Source: Pseudomonas fluorescens
GTDB taxonomy: Bacteria > Pseudomonadota > Gammaproteobacteria > Pseudomonadales > Pseudomonadaceae
Assembly (NCBI RefSeq): GCF_902497895.1
Contig: NZ_CABVHQ010000015.1
Location: forward strand, 38,851-102,850
Reading direction: 5' to 3'
DNA length: 64,000 bases
Made by a program: the position numbers and the translations under genes. Positions 54,098-62,638 of the stretch are shown one piece after another; positions within the stretch are counted from its first letter, which is position 1; every line of letters begins with the position of its first letter. Under the pieces are notes generated by a model. It made no database searches and had not been told where the DNA came from. It worked only from the letters and a program-made list of their open reading frames with translations.

Positions 54098-54616
54098 TCA
54101 TCGTTCATTGAATTTCCTTACGCTCTCACCTGCCAATGCGCGTTGATGGAAGTATGGCAACAGCTTCAATGCATGTTCTGCGGCCATTAACTGAACCTGA
54201 CAGCGCGACCCGAAAAACCGATATTTCTGGCTGAACACGCTTCGCTCTCGTTCAATCTGGTAGGCCCACGCGAAACAAATGGTTCCAGCCGGAATGCCGT
54301 CGACATCCTCCGGGCCGAGGATCCCGGTGGCCGCCACCGCGACATTGGCGTTGCTGTCACGCAACGCTCCCACAACCATTTCGCAGGCGACTTCACAACT
54401 GGTCAGATTGAACGTCTCGATGGTTTCAGGGCTCACGCTCAACAGGCGCTGTTTCGCTTGCGGGGAGTAGACGACATAACCGCTTTCGATCAGTTCGCCG
54501 CTGCCTTCTATCTCCGAAAGCAGCGTGACAATTTTGCCGGCCGTGCAGGATTCGGCTGTCGTCAGCAGCAAACTGTGCTCGCGCAAATAATCGATAGTAG
54601 AGGCGGCAATGGACAT
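54098..54616 (-). CDS. CinA-family nicotinamide-nucleotide amidohydrolase-like protein
   Basis: A 172-aa protein corresponding to the CinA C-terminal (PncC) domain, which deamidates NMN in pyridine nucleotide recycling. Motifs: T-T-A-E-S-C-T-A-G-K-I, G-Y-V-V-Y-S-P-Q-A-K-Q, A-V-A-A-T-G-I-L-G-P. It is a divergent copy (G-I-L-G-P where PncC usually has GIAGP), so activity is not certain. The frame is open to 54688; the ATG at 54616 gives the family start. Confidence 0.85.
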   Translation of the reverse strand: MSIAASTIDYLREHSLLLTTAESCTAGKIVTLLSEIEGSGELIESGYVVYSPQAKQRLLSVSPETIETFNLTSCEVACEMVVGALRDSNANVAVAATGILGPEDVDGIPAGTICFAWAYQIERERSVFSQKYRFFGSRCQVQLMAAEHALKLLPYFHQRALAGESVRKFNER

Positions 54617-54737
54617 GACAGTTTTTCCGTTGGATTCTTGGGGTTGACCCCTACTGAATCCATTCATTCCAAAAATTGCAGATCTCATGGCAGCAGTCTT
54701 GACATCCCTTCATCGCTCTCCATTCGCGAAGACAGAC

Positions 54738-54782
54738 TTGCTCTGTAGACGCAATTTACCTATAGTTGTATCTGAAGATACA
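54738..54782 (+). promoter_or_regulatory. Promoter and palindromic operator of the second RES/Xre operon
   Basis: TTGCTC (54738-54743) and TATAGT (54761-54766) are spaced by 17 bases. Immediately after is a palindrome, TGTATCT-GA-AGATACA (54767-54782), 16 bases before the antitoxin ATG: the expected place for antitoxin autoregulation. Confidence 0.65.
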
Positions 54783-54798
54783 TGATGAGGTAGTGGAC

Positions 54799-55203
54799 AT
54801 GACAGTAGCCCTCCCAGCACCAGGATTTACCAAGAGCCAGTGTGTTACGGGTCTGCGAGCAGCTGTAGGCATACTCGAAAAATGGGCTGCGTCCAGCGAT
54901 CAGGCCTGCCGTATCCTGCGCATTTCTCGCAGCACGTACACACGCGCCAGGCAGCGCGATCCCGACTGGTCCGTGAGCCTGGATTCAGACCAGATGCAGC
55001 GCATCAGTTTTGTTCTCAATATCCACGCCGCTCTGCGCCTGGTCTTTGATAACCCGGAAAACGTCTATGGTTTCCCGTCGATGGCGAACGACAACGAGTT
55101 TTTCAACGGGCGTACCCCGCTCGAGATCATGTCTCAGGGGGATATGATTTCTCTGTACGAGACGTTTCGACGGATCGACGTACTACGAGGCGCGCAATGG
55201 TGA
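54799..55203 (+). CDS. Xre/ParS-type antitoxin of the second RES module
   Basis: A 134-aa antitoxin with an N-terminal helical DNA-binding part (C-R-I-L-R-I-S-R-S-T-Y-T-R-A-R) and a C-terminal DUF2384 region (L-V-F-D-N-P-E-N-V-Y-G-F, F-F-N-G-R-T-P-L-E-I-M). The frame is open from a TTG at 54766, but the ATG at 54799 (GAGG upstream) lies just past the palindrome. It overlaps the toxin start. Little resemblance to the antitoxin at 21502, so it is a different subfamily. Confidence 0.88.
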   Translation: MTVALPAPGFTKSQCVTGLRAAVGILEKWAASSDQACRILRISRSTYTRARQRDPDWSVSLDSDQMQRISFVLNIHAALRLVFDNPENVYGFPSMANDNEFFNGRTPLEIMSQGDMISLYETFRRIDVLRGAQW

Positions 55204-55895
55204 TGGTGATGGTGAGCCAGTTGGCAGAGCTGGCGGGTGAGCAGTTGCAGGCCTACCGACTGGTCAATTCAAAGTTTCCGCCTATTGCGTTGTTCGATGA
55301 CGTTGCGGACGCCGACGAGTTTGAGGATCTGTATCAGATCCAGGCGCTGACTAATCCAAGGCTGCAAAATGAGACGGGACGCCTTGAGTTGATACCGCGA
55401 GGGGAGATTCCCTTCGGTATTCCTGGCTGCTCTTATGCCACAGCGCCTTTCACCCACGTGAACCCGGCTGGTTCGCGATTCAGCGATGGTAGCTTTGGTG
55501 TGTTGTACCTGGCTGGCTCAATGGAAACGGCGCTGGCAGAGGTGCAGCATCACCAGAGTCTGTATTGGTCGAAAGTCCCGAGCCTCAACTATGAGCGGTT
55601 TGTATTCCGGGGTCTCTCCTGCTCCTTCGTGGACGCGACGATGAAGGATGCCGCATCCATCCCGATGACAGATCCTGTCTACGCGCCTGACGATTACGCG
55701 CAGTCCCATCGCTTGGGCAGGGCAATCAAGGATGCAGGGTGTCCCGGTCTTCGTTACAACTCCGTTCGTATGCATGGCAGCTACTGCTGGGCGCTGATGA
55801 CCCCAAGACCCGTCTCATCAATTATTCAAACAGCCCATTACGAGATGATCTGGAACGGTCAGATCACCAGCATCAATAAAATCAGCGAAGCCTGA
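55197..55895 (+). CDS. RES-domain toxin of the second module
   Basis: A 232-aa RES-family toxin, about 60 residues longer than the first. Core residues in context: Arg in G-S-R-F-S-D-G-S-F-G-V-L-Y, Glu in E-T-A-L-A-E-V-Q-H-H, Ser in R-Y-N-S-V-R. Relatives destroy NAD+. Translation can start at any of three in-frame ATG in an ATGGTG triple repeat (55197-55214), which overlaps the antitoxin stop at 55201-55203; the exact start is uncertain. Confidence 0.88.
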   Translation: MVMVMVSQLAELAGEQLQAYRLVNSKFPPIALFDDVADADEFEDLYQIQALTNPRLQNETGRLELIPRGEIPFGIPGCSYATAPFTHVNPAGSRFSDGSFGVLYLAGSMETALAEVQHHQSLYWSKVPSLNYERFVFRGLSCSFVDATMKDAASIPMTDPVYAPDDYAQSHRLGRAIKDAGCPGLRYNSVRMHGSYCWALMTPRPVSSIIQTAHYEMIWNGQITSINKISEA

Positions 55896-56076
55896 TCGCG
55901 CTTTTGGGGCGCTTCAAGCCTGCAATCCAATGGACGAATGGCCGAACCGCCCCCCGTCGCGCAGTCCTGAGGTTTAACGGGGCCCGCCGGTTCCGGTGCT
56001 ACGCTTTTATTTCGTTGAATAGAATCAAAGCGATGTCCACCAAAAACTCACTCCCCAGACGCTCGAAGGTGCAAGC

Positions 56077-56517
56077 ATGACGCGCAGCCTGATTGGTGGC
56101 ATCACCGTGGCGATTGTCGGCGCAATGACGTATGTATTAATCCAGTGGGGGACCGCCGAGAACCAGAAACGGGAGGCTCTGTGTGGAGAAGCTCAGCAGT
56201 CCCTCAAAGGCGTGGAAATCCGAGCGCGGGCATTGGCTGCCGGATTGTCTTTAGAGGCGTACGACAAGGATGAGGAAGCCAAAGTGGCGGCTCTCATCAA
56301 TGCTCTCGACGCCGCGACCAATGAAGCTGAGGTTAACGCAGTCATAGAGGCTCACGCTGCCGCCATAGAGGCGCAGGCTGCTGCTATTGACGCTGAGGTT
56401 GATACTCGAGGCGATCAACTATTCCTCGAACAGCGCCTGATGAAACAGCGGATACCTGCCGATGTTAAACAGGAACTCCAACGCGCCGCGAAGGCAGTAA
56501 GTGTTGCTTGTGATTAG
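56077..56517 (+). CDS. Membrane-anchored Ala-rich protein of unknown function
   Basis: A 146-aa protein with one N-terminal membrane helix (G-G-I-T-V-A-I-V-G-A-M-T-Y-V-L-I) and a long Ala/Glu-rich helical, probably coiled-coil, periplasmic part (about 50-110). GAAGGTG lies upstream of the ATG. Not recognised; composition and start site support it as a real gene. Confidence 0.55.
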   Translation: MTRSLIGGITVAIVGAMTYVLIQWGTAENQKREALCGEAQQSLKGVEIRARALAAGLSLEAYDKDEEAKVAALINALDAATNEAEVNAVIEAHAAAIEAQAAAIDAEVDTRGDQLFLEQRLMKQRIPADVKQELQRAAKAVSVACD

Positions 56518-56772
56518 TTCGACTCCAGGTACTGACCACCGATCCACTCCATCGACATGGGCTGGCCAGGATCCCGACTGCGATAAGGGCCAAACGTCAC
56601 TCATCGTCACCTGGCGATAAATACGTTCAATTTGATACAATTCAATTCAAATCAATATGCCATCATTGAGCCGCTACCATCAGCTCTTCGTTGCCCGAGC
56701 CGGCCTGCCCCTACACAGAGCAGGTTGCGCCCAAAAAAAAAATAACAACAGGTCAATCAAGAAGGTACTGCA

Positions 56773-57036
56773 ATGAACGACACGCGGGTGTCCCATCTAA
56801 ACATAGCCTGCCTGAATCTGGCGCTTGAACGTAACAACCAGCTGTTCAGCGAAGCCCATCGCTTGAGTTGCGCCGCCCTGGATATTCTGGATCGGCCCTA
56901 CCTGGATACGGAGGTGTTCAGCCAGTACCAGGAAAGGCGCCGATATGCCGATCTCAAATACCATGACGCCATCGAGCACTTGCGATTGCTCATGACGCAC
57001 TACCCTGTCCCTCCCTCGCCCGACATGACAACATGA
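56773..57036 (+). CDS. Small protein, family A paralog
   Basis: An 87-aa protein with N-N-Q-L-F-S-E-A-H-R-L-S-C-A-A-L-D-I-L and Y-A-D-L-K-Y-H-D-A-I-E-H-L-R. It shares spacing and key residues with the 75-aa protein at 48524-48751, so it is a second member of one small family. It stands upstream of the araC-like gene. Function unknown. Confidence 0.6.
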   Translation: MNDTRVSHLNIACLNLALERNNQLFSEAHRLSCAALDILDRPYLDTEVFSQYQERRRYADLKYHDAIEHLRLLMTHYPVPPSPDMTT

Positions 57037-57096
57037 GGCCGCCGATTTCGCTTGAGCGGTAAAGGATGTCCGGTTTAACAGGGAGTTGGGATCGTC

Positions 57097-58149
57097 ATGT
57101 ATAGAATGAGTTCAGGCTATGCCGGCATGCTGGTGAATACGCTTTCGGCGCAAGGACTGGATGTTGCCCGTCTGTGCCAGGAAGCTGGACTTGATATAAA
57201 ACTCGCGGACACACACGGAACATTCTGCGAGCGAAACGCTATCTACCGTCTATGGGATCTTGCGGCTCAGGCCTGCGGCGATCCGGATATTGGTTTGAAG
57301 GCCTACGACAATTTCCATCCCGGCATCTTCCAGATCGTCGGCTACACCATGATGTCCAGCTTGAACCTGAAAAAGGCCCTCGAGCGCCTGGTTCGTTTCA
57401 GCCCGTTGATCAGCACGGGGTTCAGCCTGTTTTTTGTCCAGGAGCAGCAGCATTACCGCCTGGCCGCGCTCGACCACCAGCAACCCGGTTCGATCAAACC
57501 GCGGCAGTACACCGATGCCAGCCTTGGTTCGCTGCTGGGTTTCTGCCGCTGGCTGACCGGTGACAAATCATCGCGACCGCTGAGTGTGGAGTTCAGCTAC
57601 CCCCAACCTGAAGACATCCGCGAGCATCAACAGCTGTTTGGCTGTGAGCTGCGTTTCGGGGCGGCCTATGACAGCATCCTGTTTGATGGCCAGGAACTGC
57701 TGCGTCCGTTGAGCATGGCCAACGAGAAGTTGGCCACGCTCCATGACAGCTTTGCCGAAGCTCAGCTGGAGCTGTTATACGGCTTCACCATCGTGTGCAG
57801 GATTCGTGCGCTGATCACCGTGCGCCTGAGTCAGGAGCAAGGGGCCCAGTGTGATATGGAATCGATTGCGGCCGCGCTGAACATCAGCAAGCGAACGCTG
57901 CAACGGGCACTCGATAAGGATGGCACGCAATTCAAGGATGTCCTTAACGATATGCGTCGGCAGTTGGCCGACTTCTACCTGCGGCATTCCCGTTTCAATA
58001 TGAAGCATGTGACCTATCTGCTCGGGTTCCACGACCACAGCAGTTTCCACAAGGCCTGTTCCCGCTGGTTCGGCATGACCCCAGGTCAGTATCGAGCCAA
58101 CGAATCGTCGCTTGAGGCCAGGGAAAACAGGATCCGTCTAGCCGGCTAA
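57097..58149 (+). CDS. AraC-family regulator (Arabinose_bd type)
   Basis: A 350-aa regulator. An N-terminal domain of the kind seen in OruR/ArgR-like and PhaD-type regulators (about 10-200; F-H-P-G-I-F-Q-I-V-G-Y-T-M-M-S-S, S-F-A-E-A-Q) is followed by the double helix-turn-helix at about 255-340 (I-A-A-A-L-N-I-S-K-R-T-L-Q-R, then V-T-Y-L-L-G-F-H-D-H-S-S-F-H-K-A-C). It is convergent with phaC, separated by a REP cluster. Target genes unknown. Confidence 0.9.
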   Translation: MYRMSSGYAGMLVNTLSAQGLDVARLCQEAGLDIKLADTHGTFCERNAIYRLWDLAAQACGDPDIGLKAYDNFHPGIFQIVGYTMMSSLNLKKALERLVRFSPLISTGFSLFFVQEQQHYRLAALDHQQPGSIKPRQYTDASLGSLLGFCRWLTGDKSSRPLSVEFSYPQPEDIREHQQLFGCELRFGAAYDSILFDGQELLRPLSMANEKLATLHDSFAEAQLELLYGFTIVCRIRALITVRLSQEQGAQCDMESIAAALNISKRTLQRALDKDGTQFKDVLNDMRRQLADFYLRHSRFNMKHVTYLLGFHDHSSFHKACSRWFGMTPGQYRANESSLEARENRIRLAG

Positions 58150-58220
58150 GGAAGGTTCCTGCCCATATTGGTTTACTTCTGGCCACCGGCCTGGCTCTCG
58201 CGGATGTACACAATCCCACC

Positions 58221-58367
58221 GTAGGAGCTGCCGAAGGCTGCGATCTTTTGATCTGGACGCGTTCCCTTTGTAGGAGCGAGCTTGCTCGCGATGAACTCAA
58301 GGGCGGCGCGTTTATTCAGAAAACACCCGTTATCGTTAACGTCCATCGCGAGCAAGCTCGCTCCTAC
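58221..58367. repeat. REP cluster between araC-like gene and phaC
   Basis: One REP of a different type (58221-58254, GTAGGAGCTGCCGAAGGCTG then CGATCTTTTGATC) is followed by an inverted pair, GTAGGAGCGAGCTTGCTCGC (from 58270) and GCGAGCAAGCTCGCTCCTAC (to 58367). It sits in the space between convergent genes, like the larger array at 31615. Confidence 0.92.
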
Positions 58368-58409
58368 AGGGGGTTACCCGGCCAGTCTGTTCAATATTCA
58401 AGTCAGGGT

Positions 58410-60095
58410 TTAACGCTCATGCACATAGGTGCCGGGGGCGGCCTCCATTGGCGGGTGGTTCTGGTTGCCCAGCGCCATCGGAGTGTCGGTTTGCTCACCC
58501 GAGCGCGCCTGAATCCAGCCCAGCCATTCCGGCCACCAACTGCCCTCGTGCTTCTGCGTGTCGAAATACCAGGCACGCGGGTCGGACGGCAGCTTGTCAT
58601 TCTCCAGGTAGCTAGCCTTGGGATTACCTGGCGGGTTGAGGATGCTCTGGATATGCCCGCTGTTGGATAACACGAAGCGCCGTTCGCCACCAAGCAGCCG
58701 GGTCGAGCGATAGACCGCGTCCCAGGGCGTGATGTGGTCATTGATCCCGGCGATGCTGAAGCTGTCGACCGTGACTTTCTCCAGGTTGACCGGCATGCCG
58801 CAGACCTCCATGCCGCCAGGACGCGTGAGTGGATTGTGTTGGAAGAAGTCCAGCAAATCTCCATGCAGGGCGGCCGGCAGGCGGGTGTTGTCGTTGTTCC
58901 AGTAAAGGATGTCGAAGGCCGGGGGTTGCTTGCCGAGCAGGTAATTATTGATCCAGTAGTTCCAGATCAGGTCATTCGGACGCATCCAGGCGAAGATCTG
59001 GGACATGTCGCGACCCTCCAGCACGCCTTTGCGACAGGAGCGCCGCCTGGCGGCTTCCAGGGTTTGCTCATTGACGAACAACATGGCTGAGCTGTCGATC
59101 TGACTGTCCAGGAGGCTGACCAGGTAAGTTGCGCTGGCGACTTTATGCAGTTGTCTTTTGGCTTGCAGGTAGCCTTGTAGCGCGGCGATGCTCAGGCCGC
59201 CGGCGCAGGCGCCCATCAGGTGGACCTCTTTGCAGCCGCTGACGGCGCGGGTCACATCGAGGGCTTTTTCGATGGCCTGGACATAATTCGATAGACCCCA
59301 CTCACGATGGCTGGCGTTCGGGTTGCGCCAGCTGACGATGAACACCTGTAAGCCGTTCTGCAGCGCGTACTGAACGAAGCTCTTCTGCGTGCTGAGGTCG
59401 AAGATGTAGTACTTGTTGATCTGTGGCGGCACGATCAGCAGCGGGCGGGCATAGTGTTTTTCGCTCATCGGCTGGTACTGGATCAGCTCCAGCAGCTCGT
59501 TGCGAAACACCACGGCGCCAGGGGTGGTGGCGATATTGCGGCCGACCTCGAAGGCTTGTTTGCTGACCTGGCTGGGCAGGCCGCCATTGTGCCGCAGGTC
59601 GTCGAGCAGATGACCAAGTCCCTTGAGCAAACTGGCGCCGCCGGTGTTGAACAGCTCCTTGACCGCCAGCGGGTTGAGCGGGCTGTTGGACGGCGACAGC
59701 GCATCGCCGAGCTGGGCCAGAATGAAACGCGCGCGGGCTTGATCGTCGGCCGTCAGGTGGCTCTCGTCGATCCAGGCGTTCAGTTGCTTCTGGCATGCCA
59801 GATAGGCCTGCAACCTGCGGCGGTAGAAGGGGTTGAGGTGCCAGGAGGGGTCCTGGAAGCGCGCATCCTCGGCGAGGGATTGGTCCGATGTATCGCCGAA
59901 CAACACGCGGCCCAGTTGACCGCCGAGGGCAAGAGCATGGCGGGCGCTATGGATCGGCTGCTTGATGCCCTGCAGCGCCAGGGTACGCAGCGTGGGCAAC
60001 AGATTGCGCCCACGCAGGCCGAGGGTTGCGCCTGGTTTTGCCTTCACAAAGGACGCGGGAATGGGCGAAACGCCCGCCTCTGGTTTCTTTCCCAT
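58410..60095 (-). CDS. phaC: Class II PHA synthase (medium-chain-length)
   Basis: A 561-aa polyhydroxyalkanoate synthase that polymerises (R)-3-hydroxyacyl-CoA. Lipase-like box L-M-G-A-C-A-G-G-L (Cys nucleophile), Asp in G-I-N-D-H-I-T-P-W, His in S-N-S-G-H-I-Q-S-I. Other class II marks: P-P-Q-I-N-K-Y-Y-I-F-D-L and F-I-V-S-W-R-N-P. The frame is open to 60200, but the ATG at 60095 has GGAG upstream and the normal start (M-G-K-K-P). It stands alone, not in the phaC1-Z-C2-D-F-I cluster, so it is probably an additional copy. Typical PhaC1 starts differently, so substrate range may differ. Confidence 0.93.
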   Translation of the reverse strand: MGKKPEAGVSPIPASFVKAKPGATLGLRGRNLLPTLRTLALQGIKQPIHSARHALALGGQLGRVLFGDTSDQSLAEDARFQDPSWHLNPFYRRRLQAYLACQKQLNAWIDESHLTADDQARARFILAQLGDALSPSNSPLNPLAVKELFNTGGASLLKGLGHLLDDLRHNGGLPSQVSKQAFEVGRNIATTPGAVVFRNELLELIQYQPMSEKHYARPLLIVPPQINKYYIFDLSTQKSFVQYALQNGLQVFIVSWRNPNASHREWGLSNYVQAIEKALDVTRAVSGCKEVHLMGACAGGLSIAALQGYLQAKRQLHKVASATYLVSLLDSQIDSSAMLFVNEQTLEAARRRSCRKGVLEGRDMSQIFAWMRPNDLIWNYWINNYLLGKQPPAFDILYWNNDNTRLPAALHGDLLDFFQHNPLTRPGGMEVCGMPVNLEKVTVDSFSIAGINDHITPWDAVYRSTRLLGGERRFVLSNSGHIQSILNPPGNPKASYLENDKLPSDPRAWYFDTQKHEGSWWPEWLGWIQARSGEQTDTPMALGNQNHPPMEAAPGTYVHER

Positions 60096-60581
60096 GGACC
60101 AAACTCCATCGTCGTCATAGAGACAAACAGAAAGGACTTGTACCCACGCACGCCAAACTGCCGTGCGGAGAACAGCGTGAGCGGCTGTTCGCAGGACCAT
60201 TTAGTCGATTGCAGAACGCCCGACCCCAAACTTGAGCACCAGACAAATAAGTTAATAACTTGTTTTATTTCAAGTATTTACAAAGATTAATCAGGTGATG
60301 CTCTACGCCAAAGCAGAGGCCTCCCCCCGATTGAACCCGGCAGCAGAGAAGCGCGAGGACTCTCGGATACTCGCTATGACCGCCAAGTCATTAATCGACC
60401 TGAGGTTCAGATTTAAGCAGGCGATCTCTCACATGCAAGCGAAACATATACTAATCCGACGAGCCGTGAGCTATCCCATCCGCCGCGCTACGTCCTCCCC
60501 ACCGGGATCAACTCAAACACTGATCCGAATGGATTCCATCACTGGTCGTATGCGGTCAATCGGACATACTTATGGCTGTTC
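60096..60581. other. Upstream region of phaC
   Basis: About 490 bases without a gene. An AT-rich part (60241-60295) is the likely promoter area and holds a palindrome AAGTTA-A-TAACTT (60249-60261). A frame at 60295-60585 on the plus strand has no protein-like features. The right edge runs into the efflux-protein remnant. Confidence 0.45.
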
Positions 60582-60755
60582 ATGAACGACAAAAGGCAAG
60601 ACGCCGAGTTGAATTACACCCGCACCCAAGGCCAGGTGTTCACCGCGATGATTGATATGTACAAGGCGACCGGCGGAGGTTGGGTTGCCGAGGCTGCCAG
60701 ACTGACGGCCACTGATGTGCCCCCGTCAGCGAGCAGCGGCAAACCGCGGCAATGA
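60582..60755 (+). pseudogene. C-terminal fragment of an outer-membrane efflux protein
   Basis: Sense codons read R-Q-D-A-E-L-N-Y-T-R-T-Q-G-Q-V-F-T-A-M-I-D-M-Y-K-A-T and then G-G-G-W-V, ending at a TGA at 60753-60755. This is the typical end of a NodT/OprM-type channel. The rest of the gene is absent. It differs from both intact OMF ends in this window. Confidence 0.75.
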
Positions 60756-60774
60756 GCGTGGTGCAGATCGCTGG

Positions 60775-62589
60775 TCATTCTTTCCTGTAACCGCGATCCA
60801 CGTCCTCCCGGTCCCCCCCATCCCTCCAATCCACCGGATGGGTCTCGAGATAGCTCCTGACGGCGGCGCCTATCGTCGGAAAGAACGCCGTTTCGCCAAA
60901 CCGCGCGAAAAGCCCGAAGCGCTTCAACTTGTCCTTGACCGGGTCCTTCATCTCGGCCACGCATAACTTGATGCCAGCCGCGTGCAAGGTTTCGTCCAGT
61001 TCGGCCAGCATATCGGCGGAGGTCACGTCCACGCTGGTGACCGGTTCCGCTGCAACGACCAGCCAGCGCACTGGTGTAGGCGATGTCGCCACTGCGTCCA
61101 GCACTCGATCATTGAACAGCTCGGCGTTGGCAAAAAACAACGGCGCATCCCAGCGAAACAGGACCAGGCCGGGGATAAGGCGCGCGTCGGGATAACGCTT
61201 GATGTCGTGGTAGCCCTGGACGCCTTCGGCGCGTCCCAGAACCGCAGAGTACGGACGCCAGCCATCCCACAGGAATTCGATGACAGCAATCACGATGGCC
61301 AGGCCGATGCCCTCAATCGCGCCGAGCACGGCCACACCTACCGTACACACGATTGACAGCCAGAACTCCCAACGCTGGATGCGATAGATTCGTCGCAGGT
61401 CGGTGACCTCGATCAGGCCGATGGCCGATGCGATCACCACCGCCGCCAGTGCGCTGGTGGGTAAGTTCTGCAGCAGGTCCGGCGCTACCATCAGCAGTAA
61501 GGCAACAGCCAGCGCGCCGACGACTCCGGTCAGTTGCGTTCTGGCGCCTGCAGCCTCGGCAACGGGTGTACGTGACGAACTGCTGCTGATCGGGAAGCCC
61601 TGAAAAAATCCCGCGGCCAGGTTGGCGACGCCGAGCCCCACCATCTCCTGGTTCGGGTCGACATAGGTACGGGTCCGCGCCGCATAGACACGCGAGAGCA
61701 CGCTGGTGTCGGCGAACGAGACGAGAGCGACGGCGCAACCGCCGATCAGCACGGGGACGATATCGGCGCTGGTGATCCAGGGGATGGCGAACGCAGGCAG
61801 GCCTTGGGGAAGAGAGCCGAGGACCGCCACATTAGCGCGCGCCGCAAGGTCCAGCACGCCAACGGCGACGGTCGCTCCTGCCACGGCGATCAGGATGCCC
61901 GGCACGCGCTTGTTGCCCTTGAGCAGCAGGATCACCGCCAGGGTGGCTGCGCCGACCATGAACGTGGTCCAGTTGGTTTTTCCATCCATCACCGCTGTGG
62001 CGATGGCCCATAGGTTTCGCAGCGGTCCGTCGGTTTCGATCGAAAAGCCGAAAACCTTGGGCAGTTGGCTGATCAATACCGTCAGCGCGATCCCGTTCAT
62101 GTACCCATAGCGGATCGGTTTGGAAAGCAGCTCCGTGACGAAGCCCAGGCGCGCTACGCCGGCCAGGATGCACACCGTCCCCGAGACGATCGCCATCATG
62201 CCCGCAAGGGCGACTGCGCGCTGCGGGTCGCCGCCGGACAGTGGCAGGACGACGGCGAGGATGACGGCAGCCAGCGAGGAATCCGGGCCCAGCACCAGAA
62301 TCCGGCTGGGTCCGAACAACGCATAGGCGAGCAGCGGAACGATGGTCGCGTAGAGGCCATAGATGCCGGGTACGCCCGATGCCACCGCGTAGGCGATGCC
62401 GACGGGCACCAGCATGGTGGTCAGCACCAGTCCGGCCACGATGTCGTGTCGCAACCAGGCCACTGGGTATCTGCGCAGCGTGCGCAGTCCCGGCAGCCAG
62501 CGGCCCCAGCCGGTTTGATCGTCGCCCGTTTGCCGGCGCGCAATCCGGCCAGGCTCCGGGAGGGGGGGCGAAGAATCCGGATGGCTCAT
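60775..62589 (-). CDS. SulP-family anion transporter with STAS domain
   Basis: A 604-aa SLC26/SulP transporter. About 12-14 helices in the first 430 residues (P-V-G-I-A-Y-A-V-A-S-G-V-P-G-I-Y-G-L-Y) carry the family pattern L-G-P-D-S-S-L; the C-terminal STAS domain is at about 455-575 (L-F-R-W-D-A-P-L-F-F-A-N-A, then V-D-V-T-S-A). Substrate could be sulfate, bicarbonate or another anion. It is 49 bases downstream of ppk2 on the same strand, so the two may be co-transcribed. Confidence 0.92.
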   Translation of the reverse strand: MSHPDSSPPLPEPGRIARRQTGDDQTGWGRWLPGLRTLRRYPVAWLRHDIVAGLVLTTMLVPVGIAYAVASGVPGIYGLYATIVPLLAYALFGPSRILVLGPDSSLAAVILAVVLPLSGGDPQRAVALAGMMAIVSGTVCILAGVARLGFVTELLSKPIRYGYMNGIALTVLISQLPKVFGFSIETDGPLRNLWAIATAVMDGKTNWTTFMVGAATLAVILLLKGNKRVPGILIAVAGATVAVGVLDLAARANVAVLGSLPQGLPAFAIPWITSADIVPVLIGGCAVALVSFADTSVLSRVYAARTRTYVDPNQEMVGLGVANLAAGFFQGFPISSSSSRTPVAEAAGARTQLTGVVGALAVALLLMVAPDLLQNLPTSALAAVVIASAIGLIEVTDLRRIYRIQRWEFWLSIVCTVGVAVLGAIEGIGLAIVIAVIEFLWDGWRPYSAVLGRAEGVQGYHDIKRYPDARLIPGLVLFRWDAPLFFANAELFNDRVLDAVATSPTPVRWLVVAAEPVTSVDVTSADMLAELDETLHAAGIKLCVAEMKDPVKDKLKRFGLFARFGETAFFPTIGAAVRSYLETHPVDWRDGGDREDVDRGYRKE

Positions 62590-62638
62590 AGGACTGTAGC
62601 CCTTTGGTGTACAGCGCAGATTTGCTTAAATGTACCGG

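Noticed and set aside
60295..60585. 96-codon plus-strand frame upstream of phaC
   Set aside because: Basic, low-complexity product without motif; overlaps the phaC promoter area.
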